A stretch of DNA of 64,000 nt from Brevibacterium yomogidense (GTDB taxonomy: Bacteria; Actinomycetota; Actinomycetes; Actinomycetales; Brevibacteriaceae), in the NCBI RefSeq assembly GCF_016107685.1, contig NZ_JABASY010000001.1, positions 524,187 through 588,186 on the forward strand. Direction: 5' to 3'. A program made the translations under genes and the position numbers. Shown here piece after piece: positions 31,129 through 39,189 of the stretch. Below the pieces are notes generated by a model that made no database searches, was not told the origin of the DNA, and saw only the letters and a program-made list of their open reading frames with translations. Position 1 is the first letter of the stretch. The number at the start of each line of letters is the position of its first letter.

Positions 31129-34011
31129 ATGTACACAGGTGTACGGCGTCACGAACTGGCGCGCCTGCAGTCGATGATCGAGCAGCGACTCAACGTCGCG
31201 GTGACCGGTGGTCCCGGCATGGGGAAGTCGACCGTGGTGAACGCGCTGGCCCGGCGTATCGACGCGCAGGTGATCCGTGTTCCGTGCAGTCGTGCGGACT
31301 CCCACGTGCCGAGGTCCGGCGTGTGGGGCGCGATCGCGGCCTTACGGGTCCTGGGCGACGGGGAGTTCATCCGGGCGCTCGAGGAGATCGCGGCTTCCGG
31401 GGAGTCCGCGGCCCAGTCCGCCGATGCCGCAGTGGAAGTCGTCCGCTCCACCCCCGTGCCCCGCAGGGTGCTCGTGATCTTCGACGGGTTCGACCTGCTG
31501 GACACGGAGTCGCAGGAGCTGTTCGGCCACATGCTCCGACGCATGACCTACTCGCACCTGACTGCACTCGTCACGGCCCGCCGCGTGCGCGACGACGGTC
31601 CCCTCACCGGTGTTCCCACCATCGAACTGGGTCCCCTGGACCGGGTGACGACCATCGCGCTCGCCCACGACATGGTGCAGGAGTCCATCAGTGACGACGC
31701 TGCGGCGACCGCTGCGGTGGCCTCCGGCGGGAACCCGCTGGTGCTGCGGCACATCCTGTCGTCGATGACCGCGCGGCAGCGGCGCGGGGAGGCGCCGTTC
31801 CCCCGCCCGGTCCGCACGAGCGAAGCCGCGGCGCGCACGGCACTGGAGGACCTCCCGGATGTCTCCGAGGACACCCTCGAGATGCTCCGCATCGTCGCGC
31901 TGTCGCCGCTCACCCCCGTCGTGACGGTCCAGCGCCGGTACGCCCACGTGTGGGAGGAGGTCCTCGAACTCATGAGCCGCGGGACGATCGACCAGGAGGG
32001 CCCCTACCTCTGCATGGACGACATCCTCCTGCGGTGCGCTCTGCACTGGGGGATGACCGCGTCGCAGCGCAGCGCCCTGCGGGTGACCCTCGTCTCCGAC
32101 GCCGCACGCCACCGGACGGCACGCGGAGCGACGGCGGCTGCCTCGGAGGCGGAGGCATCGGCGACGGCTGCCTCGGAACCGACGGGTCCAGCGTCGCCTG
32201 CCAGCGCGGAGGCGACGACCACCGCCGAGGTGCCGGCCAGCTCGGCGACGGCACCCACCTCCGCGGGAACACCCGGAACGGAGGACAGGGAGTCGACCAT
32301 CGACGGGGCGATCACGCGCTGGCACCGGTCGTTCACGGAGTTCGACGAGGATGCGCCGATGGTGCTGCTGCGCGACGCCCGCAGCCTCGTCGTCGCGGGC
32401 TACCCCGACGCCGGGGTGTCCTTCGCGGAACGCGCCCTCATGCTGGCACCGGACCCCGCCAGGCTCGCGCGCCGTCTGCTCAGCCTGGCGGAGACCCTCC
32501 TGCTCAACGGGGACGTCGTGTTCGCGGAGAGGTACGTCCGCTTCGCACGCACCGCGGACGACGCGGCCCTCCAGCTGCGTGCCCTCACCATCACCACCCA
32601 GGCGGACTTCTTCCACCGTGAAGCGGTCCCCGCCGGCGTGCGCCACCTGTGGGGACCCCATCAGGTCGCCGAGGTCCCGGAGGCCGTCGCCCGCCTCCAG
32701 CTCACACTGGTGCTGTGCCACGCGGAGCGGTTCGAGCTCAGCGAAGCGCAGGAGCTGCTCACCGCCGCAGGCGACCTGCTCGCCGCAGCGAAAGCGCGCG
32801 GGCGCACGCCGATCCCGGGCGTGGAGATGCTGTTCGAATGCGCGAAGGTCATGGTCGACGGATACCGGGGCAAGGGCGACCGCGCACTCGTCGTCTACCG
32901 GACGCTGCTGGCCCCGCGCCGGTCCCTCATGGCGGGCTTCACCGCGATCACCGCAGGCCGCGCGCTCACGATGACCGAGCACTACACGGAGGCGCGGGAG
33001 ATCTTCGAACTCCTCGAACGCCGCCTGCGGGACACCTCCGTCTGGTACCCGATCGTGCCGCTCCTGCGTGCCGAACTGGAGATCCGCGTGGGCAACCTCC
33101 ACCTGGTCCCCGGCCTCCTCAACCAGGCGAACAGGCGACGGATCCCCGGCCAGCCGATGCGCGAGGACCAGCGGCTCCTCCTCGAATGCTGGACGCTGTA
33201 CGCGCAGGGGAAGCCCAGCGACGCGGAGGCGGTCGAGCAGGATCTGGTGCGCAGAGCCTCGGCGACCGGGAACCGGGGCGCACTCGCACTGCTCAGCTCG
33301 CTCCAGGGCAGCCATCTGCTGGCCATCGGGCTGCCCGCGGAAGCGGTGCGCCACCTGCAGCGCTGCGACGAACTGGCACCGGGCGACATCGCCCCGACCG
33401 TCATCCGCCACGAACCGGAACTCATCGAGGCACTCCTGAGCGTGGGGCGCCGGGAGCACGCGGCCCTGGTCCTCCAGCGGTTCCGCACCCGGCTCACCCG
33501 GTTCCCGTCGCGGTGGGGCGAGCTCGCAGCGCAGCGGTGCGAGGCGATGCTGGCCACCGGCGAACAGTCGCTCGACCTGTTCCGCAGGCTGCTGCGCGGC
33601 TGGCGGCACACGGACTCCGACCACGAGAAGGCGCGGACACTCGCCGCCTACGCGCAGCGCCTGCGCGACCTGGGCGCCCGGTCCGAGGCCGCCGACCCGC
33701 TTCTCCTGGCCCGCACCCTCTACGAGCGCACCGGCGACCGCGTGAGGGAGCACTCACTCACCCCGACCGAGGTCCGTGACGTCCCCGCGAAGCCGTCCCA
33801 CCCCATGCTCACGCAGCTGAGCGAGGAGGAGCTGAGGGTCGTCGAACTCGTGCAGGAGGGGCTGCGCAACCGGGAGATCGCGGAACGCATCTTCGTGTCC
33901 CTCCGCACCGTCGAGATCCGACTCACCGGCATCTACCGGCGGTTCGGCGTCCGATCGCGCACCGAACTCATCGCGAAGATCAGCGGCGCCGCCGAACCCG
34001 TCTCCGGGTGA
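31129..34011 (+). CDS. Large ATP-binding LuxR-family regulator (LAL/MalT-like) 1
   Basis: A 960-aa STAND-type regulator. Walker A GGPGMGKS is at residues 27-34 and Walker B VLVIFDGFDLLD near 115. An A/T/S/E-rich linker lies at about 325-385, then a TPR-like helical repeat region. The LuxR helix-turn-helix is at about 893-955 (LSEEELRVVELVQEGLRNREIAERIFVSLRTVEIRLTGIYRRFGV). ATG 31129 follows GGTGGAGG. It is cytoplasmic; ATP and a ligand or partner protein normally switch such proteins to oligomers that activate transcription. It stands directly upstream of the glycan locus and is its natural activator candidate. Confidence 0.87.
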   Translation: MYTGVRRHELARLQSMIEQRLNVAVTGGPGMGKSTVVNALARRIDAQVIRVPCSRADSHVPRSGVWGAIAALRVLGDGEFIRALEEIAASGESAAQSADAAVEVVRSTPVPRRVLVIFDGFDLLDTESQELFGHMLRRMTYSHLTALVTARRVRDDGPLTGVPTIELGPLDRVTTIALAHDMVQESISDDAAATAAVASGGNPLVLRHILSSMTARQRRGEAPFPRPVRTSEAAARTALEDLPDVSEDTLEMLRIVALSPLTPVVTVQRRYAHVWEEVLELMSRGTIDQEGPYLCMDDILLRCALHWGMTASQRSALRVTLVSDAARHRTARGATAAASEAEASATAASEPTGPASPASAEATTTAEVPASSATAPTSAGTPGTEDRESTIDGAITRWHRSFTEFDEDAPMVLLRDARSLVVAGYPDAGVSFAERALMLAPDPARLARRLLSLAETLLLNGDVVFAERYVRFARTADDAALQLRALTITTQADFFHREAVPAGVRHLWGPHQVAEVPEAVARLQLTLVLCHAERFELSEAQELLTAAGDLLAAAKARGRTPIPGVEMLFECAKVMVDGYRGKGDRALVVYRTLLAPRRSLMAGFTAITAGRALTMTEHYTEAREIFELLERRLRDTSVWYPIVPLLRAELEIRVGNLHLVPGLLNQANRRRIPGQPMREDQRLLLECWTLYAQGKPSDAEAVEQDLVRRASATGNRGALALLSSLQGSHLLAIGLPAEAVRHLQRCDELAPGDIAPTVIRHEPELIEALLSVGRREHAALVLQRFRTRLTRFPSRWGELAAQRCEAMLATGEQSLDLFRRLLRGWRHTDSDHEKARTLAAYAQRLRDLGARSEAADPLLLARTLYERTGDRVREHSLTPTEVRDVPAKPSHPMLTQLSEEELRVVELVQEGLRNREIAERIFVSLRTVEIRLTGIYRRFGVRSRTELIAKISGAAEPVSG

Positions 34012-34150
34012 CGCGCCTGCGGCGGACCGTGCCGGAAGTTGGGGCGTCAGCGCGTACCTGGGAAGCAGGGTGCACGCCGTCGTGACCCGGTGGGCGCGTG
34101 GGCGCGTGGAGGTGTGGGCGCGTGAACCGGTGACCGCGTGACCCGCGTGA

Positions 34151-34201
34151 CACCTACGTCCGCGTACAGGACAAATCGCCACCTACGTCCGCGTACAGGA
34201 C
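34151..34201. repeat. 22-bp direct repeat (two copies)
   Basis: CACCTACGTCCGCGTACAGG-AC occurs at 34151-34172 and again identically at 34180-34201. The second copy is also the left arm of the hairpin element at 34180-34242. Confidence 0.85.
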
Positions 34202-34242
34202 CGATCCATCGTGGAAAAGGGTCCGGAACGCGGACGTAGGTG
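34180..34242. repeat. 63-bp hairpin element upstream of the glycan locus
   Basis: Arms 34180-34202 and 34220-34242 (23 nt each) are complementary at 20 positions. The perfect outer block is CACCTACGTCCGCGT and the inner block GGACC, with a 17-nt loop. The architecture (23-nt arms, 17-18-nt loop) is nearly the same as the 64-bp elements at 7782 and 9358 although the sequence differs. It lies 170 nt past the LAL1 stop and may end that transcript. Confidence 0.8.
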
Positions 34243-34281
34243 GAAGGGCAGTCGGCAAGCGCCCCAACGAGCGCCGCCACG

Positions 34282-34350
34282 CCACACCTGCCACACCTGC
34301 CACACCTGCCACACCTGCCACACCTGCCACACCCGCCACACCTGCCACAC
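34282..34350. repeat. 9-bp tandem repeat CCACACCTG, nearly 8 units
   Basis: CCACACCTG repeats from 34282 to about 34350 with one T-to-C change, followed by C-rich CCCCACC runs. Open frames translate as HLPHLPHLP-like repeats and are not genes. Together with the hairpin it fills the 543-nt gap between LAL1 and the dehydratase. No clear promoter box was recognised in the remainder. Confidence 0.85.
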
Positions 34351-34554
34351 ACTCACCCCACCCCCACCCCACCCCCACTCCCTCGCGGGTCCCCGCATCG
34401 TCGGTGTGGGCCCCCGCAGAGCCCGCCGCTGACGGCACTTCCGCGCCCTGTTCCCTGCCTACCGTGGCGTGACCTCCCGGTGCTGCGACTGCTTACTGCG
34501 GCCTGCAGACGTTCGCCGGGAGGGCCACACACGGAAGTTCTTGGGGGAGGGACC

Positions 34555-36669
34555 ATGACGGTCGTCGGAGAGCCGATGTCTGCAGGGACGTTCACGGCAT
34601 CGTGGACCGGGTTCGGGCAGCGCCTGGCGAAGGGGACGTGGGCCCGAAGATACATGCTGCAGGCGGTGGTGGACTGCACGGCGTGGGCGGTGGCGCTGCT
34701 GAGCGCGTGGGCGCTCGTCGGGGTGGACACCGTCTCCTGGCAGCGGGTCGGCCTCCTCGTCGTCGTGGCGTGTGCCCTGCAGGTGCTGGTGGGGTGGGGG
34801 CTGCGCCTCTACAGCCGCCGGTACCTGTTCGGCAGCTTCTCGGAGCTGGGGGCCGCGGCGACGACGGTGTTCGCGGTCGGCGTGGTGCTGCTCATCGCGA
34901 CGACGAACATTCCGGTGATCTCGCTGCTCGGTTCGTTCGCGGCGCTCACCCTCATGGGCGGCAGCCGCTACGTCATCCGCCTCGCCCACGACACGACGCT
35001 GCGTCCTTCCGGCGGGGAACCGGTGATCGTCGTGGGTGCCGGGGATGCGGGGGTGTCGCTGGTGCGGCAGATGCTCGCGGATCCGGACAGCCCCTACAAC
35101 CCGGTGGGGTTCGTCGACGACGACCCGTACAAGCGGTTCCTCCGCACGTCGGGGATCCGGGTGCTCGGGACGACGGATCGTCTCGCGGAGGTCGCCGCCC
35201 TGTCGCACGCCCGCGGTGTCATCGTCGCGATCGCACAGTCGGACGCCGCGTTCCTGCGTGTCTGCCGCGACCGGCTGTCCGGCAGCGGGGTGTGGATGCG
35301 GACGATTCCGCCGATCAGCGAGCTGGTCACCCGCGGCGTCGACCTGGGCGACATCCGCAATCTGCGGGTGGAGGACCTCATAGGCCGCAGCCCGCTCATG
35401 ACCGACCTCACGGAGATCAGGAAGGCGATCACGGGCAAGCGGGTGCTCGTCACCGGTGCCGGCGGGTCGATCGGCAGCGAGCTGTGCCGGCAGCTGCACG
35501 CGCTCGCCCCGGACACCCTCGTCATGCTCGACCGGGACGAGACCGCGCTGCACGGGGTCGAGCTGTCGATCCGCGGGTCCGCACTGCTCACCTCGCAGGA
35601 CACGGTGCTGGCGGACATCCGGGACGTCGACGCCCTCACGGAGATCTTCGCGGAGGCGCGGCCGGACATCGTGTTCCACGCCGCCGCGCTCAAGCACCTG
35701 CCGATGCTGCAGCGCTTCCCGCTGGAGGGCTGGAAGACGAACGTCCACGGCACTCTCAATGTGCTCACCGCCGCGCGGCGGGCCGGGGTGTCCACGTTCG
35801 TCAACATCTCGACGGACAAGGCGGCGGCGCCCACGAGCGAACTGGGTCGCAGCAAGCGCCTGGGGGAGCGGCTGGTCGCGGAGTACGCGCGCCGGCATCC
35901 GGGGACGTACCTGTCCGTCCGCTTCGGCAATGTGCTGGGTTCGCGCGGGTCGGTGCTCCACTCGTTCCGCGAGCAGCTGCGCTCCGGCGGGCCGCTCACC
36001 GTCACGGATCCGGCGGTCACCCGCTACTTCATGACGATCCCGGAGGCCTGCCAGCTGGTCCTCCAGGCCGCGGTCATCGGGGAGGACGGCTGCGTCATGG
36101 TGCTCGACATGGGCGAACCGGTGAGGATCGTCGATCTGGCGAAGAACCTCATCGCGCTGGCGGACGCGGACGCGGAGATCGTGTTCACGGGCCTGCGGCC
36201 GGGCGAGAAGCTCGACGAGGAGCTGTTCGGCGACTACGAGAGCAGTGACGTCCAGGTCCACGACAAGATCAGCCGCGTGCGGGTGCCGGCGCTGGACGTC
36301 GCGCGCGTGCCCGCCCCGGAAGCGTCGCTCGCGACCGTCACGGAATTCGTCGACGAGGCCTGCGCCTTCCGCACGGAGGAGATCCCGACCGTCCCGGTCG
36401 CAGAGCACACCGCGCCCGAGGCGCCGGTCACCTCATCTGCCGCGTCACCGGTCACGTCATCTGCCGAGGCCCGGGTCGCCTCATCCGCCGAGTCGCCCGT
36501 CCCTGCGACCGGTCCGGCCGCCACCACGGTGACGGGCACCCCGCCCGGTTCTGAGGGGCCGGGCGTGCGGGAGCGGAGGGCGGCCTCGGCGACAGAGGCC
36601 CGGCCACGACCGGCCCGTGCGGTCGAGCCGGTCCTCGCCGTGGAAGGGGTGTCCGAGCATGTCGGGTGA
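34555..36669 (+). CDS. CapD/PglF-type nucleotide-sugar 4,6-dehydratase, membrane-bound
   Basis: A 704-aa protein starting at ATG 34555 after GGGGGAGGG. Four N-terminal membrane helices lie in residues about 35-140. A CoA-binding-like Rossmann domain begins VIVVGAGDAG near 157. The catalytic SDR domain begins KRVLVTGAGGSIGSE near 295 and includes HAAALKHLPM, NISTDKAAAPTSELGRSKRLGE, VRFGNVLGSRGSV and GLRPGEKLDEELF. This matches PglF/WbpM/CapD enzymes, which make UDP-4-keto-6-deoxy-HexNAc. The last 95 residues are an S/T/A/P-rich tail with a 24-bp repeat. It opens the glycan operon, and the next gene overlaps it by 11 nt. Confidence 0.9.
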   Translation: MTVVGEPMSAGTFTASWTGFGQRLAKGTWARRYMLQAVVDCTAWAVALLSAWALVGVDTVSWQRVGLLVVVACALQVLVGWGLRLYSRRYLFGSFSELGAAATTVFAVGVVLLIATTNIPVISLLGSFAALTLMGGSRYVIRLAHDTTLRPSGGEPVIVVGAGDAGVSLVRQMLADPDSPYNPVGFVDDDPYKRFLRTSGIRVLGTTDRLAEVAALSHARGVIVAIAQSDAAFLRVCRDRLSGSGVWMRTIPPISELVTRGVDLGDIRNLRVEDLIGRSPLMTDLTEIRKAITGKRVLVTGAGGSIGSELCRQLHALAPDTLVMLDRDETALHGVELSIRGSALLTSQDTVLADIRDVDALTEIFAEARPDIVFHAAALKHLPMLQRFPLEGWKTNVHGTLNVLTAARRAGVSTFVNISTDKAAAPTSELGRSKRLGERLVAEYARRHPGTYLSVRFGNVLGSRGSVLHSFREQLRSGGPLTVTDPAVTRYFMTIPEACQLVLQAAVIGEDGCVMVLDMGEPVRIVDLAKNLIALADADAEIVFTGLRPGEKLDEELFGDYESSDVQVHDKISRVRVPALDVARVPAPEASLATVTEFVDEACAFRTEEIPTVPVAEHTAPEAPVTSSAASPVTSSAEARVASSAESPVPATGPAATTVTGTPPGSEGPGVRERRAASATEARPRPARAVEPVLAVEGVSEHVG
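36424..36495 (+). repeat. 24-bp in-frame repeat in the dehydratase tail
   Basis: Three 24-nt units (36424, 36448, 36472) encode PVTSSAAS, PVTSSAEA and RVASSAES. It is another coding minisatellite and affects only the non-catalytic C-terminal tail. Confidence 0.8.
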
Positions 36670-37954
36670 CGGGCTGCCGCTGGGCCAGCTGCGTGTGTGG
36701 GACGCACGCGTTCCCGCGGACCGGGAGGCGTGGATCGCGGCGTGGGAGCGGATCGCGGACGGCGATCCCTTCAGCCACCCGGACTACCTCACCGCGTTCG
36801 CGGCGGACGGCGAGACCGCCCTGTGCGCGCACCTGGACGGGCCGGACGACGAGGAGCTGCTCCACGCGTTCCTCCGGCGGCCGATCCGTGAGGACGCGTG
36901 CGGCAACGCGGTGGGTGGCGGGCTGTGGGACGCGTACACGGTGCTGCTGTACGGCGGTCCGCTCGCCAAGCGGTCCTCGGAGTCGCTGCTGGCTGCGTTC
37001 CGGCGGAGCTTCCGGGCGTGGGCGCGGGAGACGGGGCTCGTGAGCGAGTTCGTCCGGATGAGCCCGGTGGCCGCTCGCCGTCTGCCGTACCCGGGCGTCG
37101 TCCGCGAGCAGGCACCGCACGTGGTGCGCGACCTGCGGGTGGGCGAGCTCGACGAGGTGTGGGCGGACGTGCGCTCGAACGTGCGCCGGGGCGTGACGAA
37201 GGCGCGAGCCGCAGGGTTGACCGTCGCGATCGACGAAACGGGCGAGAGGCTCGACGACTTCCTCCGCATCTACGAGGAGACGATGGACCGGGTGGGCTCC
37301 GCGGACCGGTTCCGGTTCCCCGCCTCCGCGTTCCGGCGCATCCACGAGTCCCTGCCCGGTCGCTACGCCTACGTGTACGCGGAGCACGAAGGCCGGGCCG
37401 TCGCGGTCGAGCTGGTGCTGCGCGGCGAGCACACCGGGTACTTCTACCTGGGCGGGACGGAGACCGCCGCCCTGCCGCTGTACGCGAGCGTGTTCGTCCA
37501 CTGGGAGGCGATCGCCTACGCGTGGCGGGAGGGTCTCACCGACTACGTGCTGACCGGGGGCGTGACGAACACGACCGACGACAGCCTGCTGCGGTTCAAA
37601 CGCGGATTCGCCCCGCGCGGGGAGGCGCTCTACCTCACGGGGGAGCAGGTGTTCGACGAGGACGCGTACGCACGCTTGCGTTGCTGCACGACCAGCGGCG
37701 AGCAGACGACGTTCTTCCCCGCCTACCGTGCCCCGCGCGGTGAGCGCACCTGCGCGCGGCGTGACGGGGACGCGGTCGCGCCGAACGGTTCGGATCTCCA
37801 CACGGACCCCATGCTCACGCCCACTCCCGCTCCCACGACCCCCACTCCTACCCCCGCGGACACCACCACCTCCACCCCCACTCCTACCCCGGCAGACTCT
37901 CCTACCCCCACTCCGGTGTCCGGCGTGCGCACGACCGCTGGGGTGGCATCGTGA
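36659..37954 (+). CDS. FemAB/GNAT-like acyl- or aminoacyl-transferase 1
   Basis: A 431-aa protein with a double-GNAT FemAB-like layout. Its second half holds the recognisable part: EVWADVRSNVRRGVTKARAAGLTV, YAYVYAEHEGRAVAVELVLRGEHTGYFYLGGTE, AIAYAWREGLTDYVLTGG and LLRFKRGFAPRGEALYLTGEQ. FemAB-type enzymes transfer aminoacyl groups from tRNA to peptidoglycan precursors, and relatives act in exopolysaccharide systems. The C-terminal 50 residues are a T/P-rich tail (TPTPAPTTPTPTPADTTTST). ATG 36659 overlaps the dehydratase end, and the stop overlaps the next gene (GTGA). Confidence 0.75.
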   Translation: MSGDGLPLGQLRVWDARVPADREAWIAAWERIADGDPFSHPDYLTAFAADGETALCAHLDGPDDEELLHAFLRRPIREDACGNAVGGGLWDAYTVLLYGGPLAKRSSESLLAAFRRSFRAWARETGLVSEFVRMSPVAARRLPYPGVVREQAPHVVRDLRVGELDEVWADVRSNVRRGVTKARAAGLTVAIDETGERLDDFLRIYEETMDRVGSADRFRFPASAFRRIHESLPGRYAYVYAEHEGRAVAVELVLRGEHTGYFYLGGTETAALPLYASVFVHWEAIAYAWREGLTDYVLTGGVTNTTDDSLLRFKRGFAPRGEALYLTGEQVFDEDAYARLRCCTTSGEQTTFFPAYRAPRGERTCARRDGDAVAPNGSDLHTDPMLTPTPAPTTPTPTPADTTTSTPTPTPADSPTPTPVSGVRTTAGVAS

Positions 37955-39189
37955 GGACGGGCATCAGGGGACTCGAGGCGGGTTTCCGCGTGTTCGACGC
38001 GAGCGTCCCGGCCGAGCGGGCCGCCTGGGTGCGGCTGTGGGAGTCCTCGCCCATGCGCCTGCCCTTCGCGCACCCGGCGTTCAGCGAACCGATGCTGGAG
38101 CCGGGCGACCGCCTCGTCGCGGCGGTCTGGGACGGGGGCGACCCGGCCACCGCCCCGGCGGCCACCGCCCCGGTCACCGCCCCGTCCGCTCGCACGGCGG
38201 ATCCTGCCACGACGGCCCCGCACGCTCAGACCGGCAGCGTCCTTCACGCCCTCGTCGTCCGGCGTCTGCCCGGGAACAGCACGGATCTCATCTCCTCGTA
38301 CGGGTACGCGGGTCCGCTCGTGTGGGACGCGGACGACGTGCCTGCGCTCGCCCGCAGCTTCTGGGCGGCGTTCGCACAGTGGGCTGCACGGATGCGCGCG
38401 GTGAGCGAGTTCGTGCGCTTCCCGCTCGTCGACGAGGTCCTGCCGTTCCCCGGGACGACCACCCCGCGGCTCGTCAACTATGTCGCCGCCCTGCCGGGTT
38501 CGGCTGAGGACCTGTGGGCGTCGTACGCACCCAAGGTCCGGCAGAACACGCGGCGTGCCCTCCGTTCGGGGGTCACGGTGGAGTTCGACACGACGGGGGA
38601 GCGGCTGGAGCAGTTCCTCGCGCTCTACCACTCGACGATGGTGCGGCACGAGAGTGACGCCTGGTACCGGTTCGACGCCTCCTGCTTCGAGCGGCTCCAC
38701 CGCGAGCTGCCCGGCGGCTTCGTCTACGTCTACGCGATGCACGAGTCCCGGCCGGTGTCCGTCGACCTGGTGCTGCTGGGGTCGCAGACCGCGTACTACT
38801 ACCTGGGCGGCACGGACGCGGGTGCGTTCCGGCTGCGCCCCAACGAGCTCGTGAAGACCGCCGCCATCGAGCACGCGCGGAGCACGGGTCGCACCCACTA
38901 CGTCCTGGGCGGGGGTCTGGAGACCGGCGACGGGCTGGAGCGCTACAAACGCGGCTTCGCGCCCGAGGGCGCGCAGATGTTCTGCTCCGGCGAGCGCATC
39001 CTCGACGACGCCGCGTACGCATCCCTCACCTGCGCGCTCGACCACCGTGTCGAGGACGTCCGCGCGTCCGGCAGGTTCCCCGACTGGGTCGACGGGCCCG
39101 ACTACTTCCCGGCCTACCGCCGTCGTTTCGCCGTCCCTTCGACATCCCCGCGAGCGCACAGCTCACGAGCCGAGGAGCGTGTCCGATGA
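37951..39189 (+). CDS. FemAB/GNAT-like acyl- or aminoacyl-transferase 2
   Basis: A 412-aa paralogue of the preceding gene, starting at GTG 37951 inside GTGA. Shared landmarks are DLWASYAPKVRQNTRRALRSGVTV, FVYVYAMHESRPVSVDLVLLGSQTAYYYLGGTDAG, ARSTGRTHYVLGGG and LERYKRGFAPEGAQMFCSGERI. The N-terminal half differs more and has a T/A/P insert near residue 70. Tandem FemAB-like genes suggest two successive additions to one acceptor, or a heterodimer. The stop overlaps the sugar transferase ATG. The acceptor (glycan, lipid-linked sugar or protein) is unknown. Confidence 0.75.
   Translation: MRTGIRGLEAGFRVFDASVPAERAAWVRLWESSPMRLPFAHPAFSEPMLEPGDRLVAAVWDGGDPATAPAATAPVTAPSARTADPATTAPHAQTGSVLHALVVRRLPGNSTDLISSYGYAGPLVWDADDVPALARSFWAAFAQWAARMRAVSEFVRFPLVDEVLPFPGTTTPRLVNYVAALPGSAEDLWASYAPKVRQNTRRALRSGVTVEFDTTGERLEQFLALYHSTMVRHESDAWYRFDASCFERLHRELPGGFVYVYAMHESRPVSVDLVLLGSQTAYYYLGGTDAGAFRLRPNELVKTAAIEHARSTGRTHYVLGGGLETGDGLERYKRGFAPEGAQMFCSGERILDDAAYASLTCALDHRVEDVRASGRFPDWVDGPDYFPAYRRRFAVPSTSPRAHSSRAEERVR

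Noticed and set aside
30725-31177. 150-aa Arg/Cys-rich frame upstream of LAL regulator 1
   Set aside because: No ribosome site or homology; overlaps the regulator start in another frame.
31342-33753. 803-aa antisense frame opposite LAL regulator 1
   Set aside because: No conserved domain or start signals; the LuxR gene on the plus strand is unambiguous.
34459-36408. 649-aa antisense frame opposite the CapD/PglF-type gene
   Set aside because: Shadow frame; composition typical of GC-rich antisense reading.
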